Positions 43,180-51,142 of a stretch of DNA of 64,000 nt are shown here, in pieces. Made by a program: the position numbers and the translations under genes. Below the pieces are notes generated by a model. The model made no database searches, was not told the DNA's origin, and saw only the letters and a list, made by a program, of their open reading frames with translations. The DNA comes from CAYYFX01 sp964571855 (lineage in GTDB: Bacteria; ARS69): contig CAZNDO010000003.1 of NCBI GenBank assembly GCA_964571855.1, forward strand, positions 1-64,000. The letters run 5' to 3'. The number at the start of each line of letters is the position of its first letter. Positions within the stretch are counted from its first letter, which is position 1.

Positions 43180-43585
43180 GCAGTCATCCTCGGTGGAATC
43201 GGGGCGAGCGGGACGCTTCCCGCGTGTGGGCCCCTCGGCTCGGGTTTTCTCGGGAAGGGGGGAAGCCGTGACTAGTATGGCATGGAGGAACGATCTTTAG
43301 CAAGATCGGCGCCACAGAATCCTGGGGAACGAACGGTCGTTCCTTCGGGGTGTCCGCCGCTGCCGCCGCCTCGGCTCTCCCGGAGATACCGCCGGGCGCG
43401 AATCGGTCCAGGGGACCGGGCGGGCGGGCGGACGCAGGCCGTGCCTCCCCCTCCCGGCCGCCGTTTCCTCTCCGGCGTCCTTGCGGCGCCGCTTGCGTCC
43501 CCCCGCGTCCGCTTGCATTCCCTGCGAAAGCCCGACGCCGCGCCGGCCGATCCTCCGGAGGTACCCCCGCGCGGAGGAATCGCCG
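43180..43585. other. 406-base divergent intergenic region
   Basis: The region lies between two divergent genes. No protein frame here has a ribosome site or recognisable content. It contains the two palindromes listed separately and AT-richer patches around 43268-43300 that may hold the promoters. From about 43350 to 43570 the sequence is GC-rich with no visible structure beyond GC bias. GGAGG before the ATG at 43586 serves the methyltransferase-like gene. Confidence 0.5.
43291..43343. promoter_or_regulatory. Two palindromes in the divergent intergenic region
   Basis: CGATCT (43291-43296), loop ttagca, AGATCG (43303-43308) is a perfect 6-bp inverted repeat. GGAACGAACGGTCGTTCC (43326-43343) is an 18-bp palindrome with one mismatched pair. 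Both look like dimeric regulator sites. The second resembles TetR-type operators in symmetry. Confidence 0.5.
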
Positions 43586-44209
43586 ATGACGTTCACTGCC
43601 ACCCTCGACTCCCCACCCGGGACCGGCCGGGAGCCAGGTTCCGCGGGTGCGTCCTGCGACTGGCGGTTCCTGCTGCCGATCGACGAGCGATCCCGCGTCC
43701 TGGACCTGACCGGCGACGAGGCGGTGAGGCGGACGGTCGCGGCGGACGCGGCGGAGGTCCTGGCGGCGGCGGACGACGCGGTCACCTGCCTCCCCCGCGA
43801 CGCTCGCTTCGACGTCATCCTCCTGCACGACGCCTGGGACGCGGCGCCGATGCCGGACTCCGCGTCGATCGGGCGGCTCGGCGCCCTTCGCGCGCGGCTC
43901 GCCGACGGGGGCACGCTGTGGCTCGCGGGATCCCGCCGCGGACCGGGCGCGGGGGCTTGGGAACGGCGGCTCGCCCGCGCCGGCTTCGCCGTGACGCGGC
44001 GCTTCGCGCTGCTGCCGGATGCGCGGCACGCCGTCGGGATCCGACCGCTGGAGCACGAGATCACGCGTGCGCTTGCCGCACGGCTCCCGGGCTCGCCGCC
44101 CCGCGCCGTGCTGGACGCGGTGCGCCGCGCCGCGCGGCCGTTCGGGTGGACCGGAGGCCTGGTGCCCTCGTTCGGACTCGTCGCGCGGGCGGCGGCGGTG
44201 CGCCGATGA
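43586..44209 (+). CDS. Degenerate SAM-methyltransferase-fold protein
   Basis: A 207-residue protein whose fold pattern resembles class I methyltransferases: DERSRVLDLTGDEAVRRTV at the SAM loop, FDVILLHDAWDAAPM at strand 4, and LGALRARLADGGTLWLAG at strand 5. The Gly-rich loop GxGxG is replaced by DLTGDE, so SAM binding is doubtful. GCGGAGG lies 8-10 bases before the ATG. Its stop overlaps the ATG of the kinase-like gene (ATGA), so the two products probably act together, but I do not recognise the pathway. Confidence 0.6.
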   Translation: MTFTATLDSPPGTGREPGSAGASCDWRFLLPIDERSRVLDLTGDEAVRRTVAADAAEVLAAADDAVTCLPRDARFDVILLHDAWDAAPMPDSASIGRLGALRARLADGGTLWLAGSRRGPGAGAWERRLARAGFAVTRRFALLPDARHAVGIRPLEHEITRALAARLPGSPPRAVLDAVRRAARPFGWTGGLVPSFGLVARAAAVRR

Positions 44210-45225
44210 TCCAGGCGATCGAGCGGGCCGCGCTCGCCCGGTGGGACTCGCTGGGGCTGCCGGGCCGACGCCCGCGCCGACTCTCCTTCACGCTGGACGG
44301 CGAGGACGCGCGGCGCCACGGGCGCGTGCGGTTCACCGCGTTCCGCGACGACGAGGGCGCCCCGCTGTTCCAGGGGAAGATCCCGCGCGACGGCGCGGCG
44401 CAGCGCGACGTGCTGGCGGAGCACGAGCTGCTCCGCGCGCTGGCCGAGGAGGCGCCGGGGATGTCCGGCACGCTGTTCCCGCGCCCGCTGTTCGCCGAGG
44501 AGTGCGCGGGCGCGGCGGCGACGGCGGAGACCATCGTCCGCGGCCGCGCGCCGCGCGGACCGCTCGAGGCGCTCGCGGCGGGAGAACGCTGGGTGCGCGC
44601 ACTCCGCGCGGCCACCGGCGTGCTGCCCGGCGCGGGCCGCGCGGTGCTCGAGCCGTACGTGCGCGCGGCGCTGGCGGCCGCGGAGGCCGCGCCCGAAGGC
44701 GCGGCGCGCCGCGACCTCGAGGCGTTCGCCGCCGAACTGGACGCGCGGGACCGGGGACCGGCCGGCGCGATCGGCCACGGCGACCTGCGCGCCGCGCACC
44801 TCGTCCTGACGGCGGACGGGCCCGTGTGCGCGCGGGATTGGGAGGACGGACGGATGCGGCAGCCCGCGTGGGCGGATCCGGTGGCGCTGGCGCTGGACGC
44901 CGTGCTGCGCGGCGCCCGGCCGGCGCTGTGGACGGAAAGCGACATCCTCGGGGCGTTCCGCGCCGGATTCCTGGAGGACGGTCCGTTCGCCGCGAGGATC
45001 CGGTCCTACTTCCGCGAGACCCTCGCGGGGACGCGCACGACCGCGGACGACCTCGCGATGGCGATCCCGGCCACGGCCCTCCTGGCGGCGCACCGCACCG
45101 CGCGCAAGGGCGACGGTCCGCCGGATCCGTGGTGCTGGCGCGGGATCGCGCGTGCGGCGCTGGCGCCGGCCGCGCGCGATGCGCTCCGCCGCCTCGCCGC
45201 GGAGTTCTCGCCCGCGGCGGCATAG
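44206..45225 (+). CDS. Aminoglycoside-phosphotransferase-fold (APH-like) protein
   Basis: A 339-residue protein with APH/choline-kinase-like fold. Motifs: catalytic loop IGHGDLRAAHLVL, where the usual Asn four or five residues after Asp is His, and VCARDWEDGRM for the second metal Asp. The N-terminal lobe lacks a clear Gly loop; FQGKIPRDGAAQRDVLAEHELLRAL may hold the Lys and Glu. Substrate is probably a small molecule or sugar. It overlaps the methyltransferase-like gene by ATGA and converges on the subtilisin gene with only 9 bases between the stops. Confidence 0.65.
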   Translation: MIQAIERAALARWDSLGLPGRRPRRLSFTLDGEDARRHGRVRFTAFRDDEGAPLFQGKIPRDGAAQRDVLAEHELLRALAEEAPGMSGTLFPRPLFAEECAGAAATAETIVRGRAPRGPLEALAAGERWVRALRAATGVLPGAGRAVLEPYVRAALAAAEAAPEGAARRDLEAFAAELDARDRGPAGAIGHGDLRAAHLVLTADGPVCARDWEDGRMRQPAWADPVALALDAVLRGARPALWTESDILGAFRAGFLEDGPFAARIRSYFRETLAGTRTTADDLAMAIPATALLAAHRTARKGDGPPDPWCWRGIARAALAPAARDALRRLAAEFSPAAA

Positions 45226-45234
45226 CCGGGCGCG

Positions 45235-46521
45235 TCAGTACAGGATCGGCAGCACCTGCAGGAGTCCCGCGCCCATGCGGCCGGACCACACGTGTCCCTC
45301 GGCCAGCGGGTGCGCCGCCCCCTCCAGCTCGTCCATCATGTCCGCCGGCGACGTCGCGGGGAAGAGTTGCAGGCGGAGCGCCGCGGCGCCGGCAACGAGC
45401 GGCGTGGCCATGGACGTGCCGCTCCACGATGCGTACCCCTGCTCCAGCCACGTGGAGACGAGGCCCACACCGGGGGCGCTGAGCGAGACCCTCGGACCGT
45501 AGTTCGAGAACGGCGCCTTCAGGTCGTCCGCGTCGGTGGCGGCCACGCCGATCACGCGCGACATCCGGGACGGGAAGTGCCGGCGGTCGTCGCGGCCCGC
45601 GTTGCCCGCCGCGGCCACGATGACCACGCCGTGGTCGTCCACCGCGTCGTGCACGGCCTCCTTGATGACCCACGCGTCGTGGTACATCCCGAGGCTGAGG
45701 TTGATCACGTCGGCGCCCTGCGCCGCGGCCCAGCGGATGCCGCGCGCCACGCCCACCGACGTGCCCGCGCCCTCGCTGTCCAGCACGCGCACGGCCAGCA
45801 GCTGCGCGGCGGGAGCGACCGCGTGCACGAGGCCCGCCACGTGCGTGCCGTGACCCGCCGCCTCGTCCGGCACGGAGTCGCCGTCCGAGTCCAGGCCCAC
45901 GGCCGCATCCGCGGGATCGAAGTCCCCGTCCACGAAGTCGCGGCCGCCGGGCGCCTGGTGCGGCGCGAGATCCGGGTGCGTGAAGTCCACGCCGGTGTCC
46001 ACGATGGCCACGATCACGCCCGCGCCGGTGGCGTACGCATGGGCCGCCGTGGCGCCGATGCGATCCATCGCACCCTGGTCCGTCACCGTCTCGCTCGTGG
46101 CGTCCGACTCGAAGAACGGCACCGTGCCCTGCTGCGACTCCGGGCTCTCCGTCCGGTACAGCAGTTCCGCGAGCTCGCAGCCTTCCCAGCCCTGGTAGTC
46201 GTCCACGTAGTCGCGCGGATCCGCGTACTCGCCCGGCAGGTCGAGCTGCGCGAAGTTCGTCCCCTCGACGACCAGATCCGTGGTGGTGCCCCAGGCCTCG
46301 TTGAAGTCGTCGAGGTCGTACCCGTCCTGGATCTTCACGACGATCTTGCCGTGGACGAACTCGTCATCGGCCGCCGCGCGGTGCTCGGGCGCGGGCACCT
46401 CGATCGGGACCACCGCCGGCGGCGACGGCGCGACGGGAGACGCGGGTTCGGAGTCGCGGGACCCGCAGCCGGTCGCCATCAACAGAAGGCCCGCGGCTGC
46501 GAACAGGCGGAGCGTGGACAT
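45235..46521 (-). CDS. S8 subtilisin-like protease lipoprotein
   Basis: A 428-residue exported serine protease. It has a lipobox ATGC (Cys19), a Pro-rich linker, an inhibitor-like propeptide (about 53-150, HGKIVVKIQDGYDLDDFNE), and the catalytic domain. Triad: VDTGVD (Asp175), HGTHVAG (His224) and GTSMATP (Ser370); oxyanion Asn in AAAGNAG. A DSDGDSVPDE stretch just before the His resembles a calcium-binding loop. It lies 170 bases downstream of the CHAT protease gene in the same direction, so it may belong to the sigma-controlled cluster. GAGAGG lies before the ATG. Confidence 0.92.
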   Translation of the reverse strand: MSTLRLFAAAGLLLMATGCGSRDSEPASPVAPSPPAVVPIEVPAPEHRAAADDEFVHGKIVVKIQDGYDLDDFNEAWGTTTDLVVEGTNFAQLDLPGEYADPRDYVDDYQGWEGCELAELLYRTESPESQQGTVPFFESDATSETVTDQGAMDRIGATAAHAYATGAGVIVAIVDTGVDFTHPDLAPHQAPGGRDFVDGDFDPADAAVGLDSDGDSVPDEAAGHGTHVAGLVHAVAPAAQLLAVRVLDSEGAGTSVGVARGIRWAAAQGADVINLSLGMYHDAWVIKEAVHDAVDDHGVVIVAAAGNAGRDDRRHFPSRMSRVIGVAATDADDLKAPFSNYGPRVSLSAPGVGLVSTWLEQGYASWSGTSMATPLVAGAAALRLQLFPATSPADMMDELEGAAHPLAEGHVWSGRMGAGLLQVLPILY

Positions 46522-46691
46522 GGGTTCGACCTCTCGACGCGCGCATGACCGCCGGCGCGGGGAAGGAGCCTCGCCGGCGGCGACGGCACGAGGATACCGC
46601 ACGCGGCCCGGCGTTTCCAAGCCGCGGCCGTCCGCCGCGCGATGCGGACGCGTCACGGCTTCCAGGGGGCTCGTCCGGTCTGGCCGTTTGC

Positions 46692-49559
46692 TCATGCCAT
46701 CCCTCCGGACCGCCGGCGTCGCCCCCGCGGGCGACCGGCCGCGCCCCCGATGAGCACGAACGATGCCCAGTGGAAGGGGTGCGGCCACTCCTCGCGAACC
46801 TGCCGCATCGCATTCCGGAGCGCCGAGTCGAACGCTTCGCCGCTGCGCACCTCGCGGTAGAAGGCCTCCATGAGCGCGGCCGTGGAGCGATCGCTCACCG
46901 GCCACAGGCTCACGAGCAGCGAACCCGCCCCCGCGTGCAGGAACCCGCGGATCAACCCGACGAGCTCGTCCCCGGGACCGGTCCAGCTCCGGCCGGTCTG
47001 GCACGCGGACAGGCACACCAGCTTGGCCCCGATCCGGAGACCGTAGACGTCGTACAGGCTGAGCCAGCCGTCGGCCAGGCCCACGGAGGAGAAGCTGGGG
47101 TCGTCGGCGCGGAAGATGCCGTGCGTGGCGAGGTGGATGACGTCCGCCTCCGCCGCGGCACGCCGGAACCGCTCGCGGCTGGCGGCGCGCCCGCGCAGCG
47201 TCCGGCCGCGGCGGAACGCCCGGCGCACGCTCTCCACCTCGCGGCGCGTCTCCGGGATGGACTCGTCCCCCGCCTCCACCGCCAGCACGCGCGCGTCGCC
47301 GCCGCGCGCGAGCCCGGATTCCACGTAACGCGCACACGTGGCGCTCGGCAGCGTGGAGATCACGTGCCGGTCCACGAGCGATCCTTCGGCGCACGGGAGC
47401 GCTGCGAACGGCAGCGAGTGCAACGGCCCGTGCGGGACCACGACCACCCGGCGCGCCGACACGCCGAGCGGCTCCCACAACGTGCGCGCCAGACCGGCGA
47501 GGTGCGCCGTCACGCCCTCGTGGAGGAGCCGCTGCCGGGAGGACGCGTAGTCGTCCCCGTGGCAGCACTTCTCGATCTGGAAGCGGAAGCGCTCCATGCG
47601 GCGCGCCAGCTCCGCGGCGTCCGCGTCCAGGCGCACCGCGCGCGCGCCCGCGCGCGTCGCCACGATCGCCCACACCCCGCGCGAACCGAACCAGTACTCC
47701 ACGAGCTCCGTGTCGTCCGGCAGGGCCGCCATCAACCCCGCGAGGTGGAGCGGCTCGGACGCGCCCGCGAGCGCGCCCAGCGCCGCGTTCCGCCGCTCGA
47801 GGCGGCGGAGCGTCTCCGTCATCTCCTCCTCGCGCCGCCGCACCGCGGGCACGTCCACCGCGGAACGACGGAGGCCGTCGCGCCGGTCCGGGCCGAAGCC
47901 GGACAGCCGGCTGATCTCGCCGCGCAGCTGGCCGAGCCGCTCCAGGAGCCGCGCGGCCTCGCGATCCCCCTTCGCCACCTCCGGCTGCAGCCGGCCGGCC
48001 AGCAGGTCCACGAGTGCGCGCGACTTCGCCCGCTCCACCAGCGCGAACGCCTCGCCCAGGTCCCGGGCGCGACCGCGCTGCAGCATCAGTTCGATGAGGT
48101 CCGCGTAGATCGGCGCGCGGTCGTCGGCGAAGCTCACGCGGAACTCGTCGATGCCGATGCGCCCGCGGATCTCCTCCACGCGGCGGATCGCCTCCCGGTA
48201 GTGGCGCACCGCGCGCGCGGGCGAGCCCTGCGCCTCCGCGAGACGCCCCTGGAGGTGGCTGGTGCGCGCGGCGAGCCACGCGGACGGCACGAGCCGCAGC
48301 TTCCGGCGCGCGGCATCCAGCTCCCGCCGCGCGTCCTCCGGAGCGCCGCGCGCGAGATGCGCGGCCGCGAGCGCGAGGCGCGCCGCCGTCTCGTACACGC
48401 GCAGCTTCTCCTCCGCGAACACGGGCACCGCCCGCGCCAGCCGCACCGCCGCGCCGTCCGCATCGTGCTCGCGCAGGGCCAGCTCCGCCATCCACACGTC
48501 GCACACGGAGCCGGAGGACCGGTTGCCCTCCTCGCGGAAGAGGCCGTGCGCCTCCGCGAGGCGCGACGCCGCGGTGCGCGTGTCCCCCTGGCCCAGCGCG
48601 GCGACCGCCTCGAACAGCGTCGCGCGCCCCTCCTCGAAGCGCAGGCCCAGCTCGGCCACCAGCGCGCGCGCCCGCGCCGCCAGCTCCCCGGCGCGACGGA
48701 ACCCCGCCACCTCCACGAGCAGCTCCGCGAGATCGATGAGCGTGAGCGCCAGGTAGTGCCGGTCCTGCAGGGACTCGAAGGTGCCGCGCGCCGCGTCGAG
48801 CGTGTCGTACGCGCGCCCGTACTCGCCGCGCTGGAACAGGATCCAGCCGAGGTTGAAGTCCACGAACGCGCGGATGCGCGCCTCGCCCGCCGCGTCCGCC
48901 TCGCGCCGCACGTCCCGGTACAGCCGCTCCGCGCGATCCAGCCGTCCCAGCGCGGAGAGCGCCGTGCCGCGGTTGAGCCGGATGAGCCGCACCATGTCGG
49001 GCTGCCGGCGGCGGCGCGCGACCGCGAGCGCGCGGTCGTAGCACTCCAGCGCGCGCTCCGGGCGCTCCATCCGGTGGTGCAGATTGCCGAGGTTCATGTC
49101 CAGCCGCGCGGCGGCCACGTGCTGTCCGGTGGCGCGCAGCGCCTTGCGGGTGCGCTCGCCCGCGCGGAGCGCCTCGTCGTAGCGGCCGAGGTACGTGAGC
49201 GCGTTCACCTCGCCGATCCCGATGCGGGCGGCGTCCCCGTCCCGGCCGTGCCGCGCGTACGTGCGCTGCGCATCGCGGTACAGGGCCAGCGCCTCCTCCG
49301 TGCGCAGCAGCGCGGCGAGCGCGTGCGCGTGCACCCACCGCGCCCGCGCCCGCGCCAGCTCGTCGTCGACCGACGCGGCCAGGAGCCCGGCCCGTTCCGC
49401 CGCCTCGAGCGCGCGCGCCGTGTCCACACGCAGCAGCCGCACGACCTCCTCGGCCAGCGGCTCCACGGCGTCCCGGCGCGCGGCCGGCGCGGACGCCGCC
49501 ACCAGCCGGCTCGCCGCGTCGCGATCCGGCGCCGCCAGGAGCTCCTGTGCCAGGCTCAT
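46692..49559 (-). CDS. TPR-CHAT caspase-like protease
   Basis: A 955-residue protein. Residues about 1-560 are TPR-type helical repeats (LDMNLGNLHHRMERPERALECY, IRLNRGTALSALGRLDRAERLY, FVDFNLGWILFQRGEYGRAY). Then come a coiled linker (about 560-620) and a CHAT caspase-fold domain to the end, with HLATHG (His813) and LSACQTG (Cys853), both catalytic residues present. No signal peptide: cytosolic. The ATG overlaps the anti-sigma stop (ATGA), so it is translated with that protein. TPR-CHAT proteins act as sensor proteases, for example Csx29 in type III-E CRISPR. By context, a candidate target is the anti-sigma factor or a neighbour. Confidence 0.9.
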   Translation of the reverse strand: MSLAQELLAAPDRDAASRLVAASAPAARRDAVEPLAEEVVRLLRVDTARALEAAERAGLLAASVDDELARARARWVHAHALAALLRTEEALALYRDAQRTYARHGRDGDAARIGIGEVNALTYLGRYDEALRAGERTRKALRATGQHVAAARLDMNLGNLHHRMERPERALECYDRALAVARRRRQPDMVRLIRLNRGTALSALGRLDRAERLYRDVRREADAAGEARIRAFVDFNLGWILFQRGEYGRAYDTLDAARGTFESLQDRHYLALTLIDLAELLVEVAGFRRAGELAARARALVAELGLRFEEGRATLFEAVAALGQGDTRTAASRLAEAHGLFREEGNRSSGSVCDVWMAELALREHDADGAAVRLARAVPVFAEEKLRVYETAARLALAAAHLARGAPEDARRELDAARRKLRLVPSAWLAARTSHLQGRLAEAQGSPARAVRHYREAIRRVEEIRGRIGIDEFRVSFADDRAPIYADLIELMLQRGRARDLGEAFALVERAKSRALVDLLAGRLQPEVAKGDREAARLLERLGQLRGEISRLSGFGPDRRDGLRRSAVDVPAVRRREEEMTETLRRLERRNAALGALAGASEPLHLAGLMAALPDDTELVEYWFGSRGVWAIVATRAGARAVRLDADAAELARRMERFRFQIEKCCHGDDYASSRQRLLHEGVTAHLAGLARTLWEPLGVSARRVVVVPHGPLHSLPFAALPCAEGSLVDRHVISTLPSATCARYVESGLARGGDARVLAVEAGDESIPETRREVESVRRAFRRGRTLRGRAASRERFRRAAAEADVIHLATHGIFRADDPSFSSVGLADGWLSLYDVYGLRIGAKLVCLSACQTGRSWTGPGDELVGLIRGFLHAGAGSLLVSLWPVSDRSTAALMEAFYREVRSGEAFDSALRNAMRQVREEWPHPFHWASFVLIGGAAGRPRGRRRRSGGMA

Positions 49560-50179
49560 CGCGGAGGCCGCGCTTGGGGGACCTCGAAGGAGAGGATTTG
49601 CCCGTCGTGGTCCAGCCGGACCTGCAGATCGTTCGCGTCCGTCAGGCGGTCATCGAACTCGCCGAGCGCGTCCGTGATGCCGTCGCGCCACACGCCGGAC
49701 GAGGTGACCAGGAGGAAGCGACCGCGCGCGAGCGGCCGCGGCTCGGGCGCCAGCGCCGCGAACTGGCCGGTCACCCGGACGAAGCCGGAGGCGGGCTCGA
49801 TCTCCAGATCCAGCTCCACGTCGCCGGCCTCGAAACGCAGCCGGCGGGCGGCGCCGGCAGTGCGAACGCCGGCCGGCGCGAGTGCGGCCGAGTCGGCCAC
49901 GAGCGACGCCGCTTCCTCCGCCAGCCCGCGTCCCCACCGGCGAAGCCGCTCCAGCAGCTCCTTCGCCAGGGACACGTGGTCCGGGATGGCCGTGGCCCTC
50001 GCCACCCACGCGGCCGGGGCGTCGGGATCCCGGTCGGAGCGAAGGGCCGCGAGAAGGGTCTCCACCTGCCGCGCCCGGGCGGCGCATTCCGGACACGTCC
50101 CGGCCAGGTGGCGCGCCACCGTGCCGCCCGCGTCCTCGCCCAGGGCCCAGGCGATCAGCTCTTCATCGGTGGGGTGCAT
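49556..50179 (-). CDS. Zinc-binding anti-sigma factor
   Basis: A 207-residue protein. The N-terminal ZAS domain has ARHLAGTCPECAARA, the H-x3-C-x2-C zinc motif (His24, Cys29, Cys32 by rough count), preceded by DEELIAWALGED. There is no TM segment, so it is soluble, unlike many anti-sigma factors. A helical middle (about 65-100) is followed by a beta-rich C-terminal domain (LRFEAGDVELDLEIEP, VRVTGQFAAL, GRFLLVTSSGVW, QVRLDHDGQILSFEVP). It lies between the ECF sigma gene (102 bases upstream) and the CHAT gene (overlapping). It should hold the sigma factor until the signal arrives. Confidence 0.85.
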   Translation of the reverse strand: MHPTDEELIAWALGEDAGGTVARHLAGTCPECAARARQVETLLAALRSDRDPDAPAAWVARATAIPDHVSLAKELLERLRRWGRGLAEEAASLVADSAALAPAGVRTAGAARRLRFEAGDVELDLEIEPASGFVRVTGQFAALAPEPRPLARGRFLLVTSSGVWRDGITDALGEFDDRLTDANDLQVRLDHDGQILSFEVPQARPPR

Positions 50180-50281
50180 GTCGTCCTCCGGCGTCCTTCC
50201 CAGGGACCTGACGAACAGACTGCGAATCGAGCCTCCAGATACGCCCCGCCGGCCGCATCCGATCCCGCCCCCCGGCCACGG

Positions 50282-50920
50282 CTAGCCCTCCCCCTGGACC
50301 GCCCGGAGGGCCGCCAGGAGCTTCTGCAGGCACCGCCCGCGCGTGGGGCCCAGGGACCCCTGGGGCATTCCCATCTCCGCGGCCACCTGCTCGTAGGACC
50401 GCGGCGGGTCGCCGGCGTCGTAGAAGAGCAGGTCGATCAGCCGCCGGCAGCGGTCGTCCAAGCGGGCCAGGGCCTGCCGCACCTGATGCCGCTGCTCCAG
50501 GTCGGCCAGCGACTCGTCCACGCCGGCCGCCGGATCGGGGAGCCGCGCCAGGTGTTCCTCGGGGTCCTCCACGACGCGCCGGGTCCTCCGGGAACGGATG
50601 ACGTCGATGGTGAGGCGCCGGGCCGTGGTGACCACCCACGCGCGCACGCGCCCCCGCTCGCGAAGCGTGCCCACGCGCTGCGCCAGCTTCACGAACGTCG
50701 TGTGGAAGATCTCCTCGCACTCGTCCTCGCGCAGCCCGGCGCGCGCGGGCACCGCGAAGACCAGGCGCTGGTAGCGGTCCACCAGCACGGTCCAGGCCAG
50801 ACGATCCCCCTCGGCGCACCGGCCGCACAGCGCATCGTCCGGCAGGGCGGCGAGCGCGCGGCGACGCTCCGCCACCGACGGTCTGGGGGACTCGGCCGGT
50901 CCGGATCGGATCGATTCCAT
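50282..50920 (-). CDS. ECF-family RNA polymerase sigma factor
   Basis: A 212-residue sigma factor. Region 2 (about 30-105): LAWTVLVDRYQRLVFAVPAR and ECEEIFHTTFVKLAQRVGTL, then RVRAWVVTTARRLTIDVIRSRR for -10 recognition. Region 4 (about 145-205): LDDRCRRLIDLLFYDAGDPPRSYEQVAAEMGMPQGSLGPTRGRCLQKL, where the helix-turn-helix is AAEMGMPQGSLGPTRGRC. Regions 1 and 3 are missing, as in ECF factors. The ATG at 50920 has no strong ribosome site; a TATCAT box ends 8 bases before it. First gene of the anti-sigma/CHAT cluster. Confidence 0.92.
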   Translation of the reverse strand: MESIRSGPAESPRPSVAERRRALAALPDDALCGRCAEGDRLAWTVLVDRYQRLVFAVPARAGLREDECEEIFHTTFVKLAQRVGTLRERGRVRAWVVTTARRLTIDVIRSRRTRRVVEDPEEHLARLPDPAAGVDESLADLEQRHQVRQALARLDDRCRRLIDLLFYDAGDPPRSYEQVAAEMGMPQGSLGPTRGRCLQKLLAALRAVQGEG

Positions 50921-51142
50921 CGCCCGCCATGATACCCCCGAAGCGGACGGGCGACGCTGCGGCGTGGCCCCGACCGCCCGGGCCCGGCCGGCCGATCCCC
51001 CGGTCGGGCCGCCCCGTCCCAAACCTCGGGCCGGGCGGGCGCAGGATTCGAACAGTCCCGGCGTCGCGGTCGTCTTTCGTGTGCCCGGCCGGCCCGGACC
51101 GCCGGTCGCCCCCGACCTCCACCGACCGCGAGGCGACGACGA

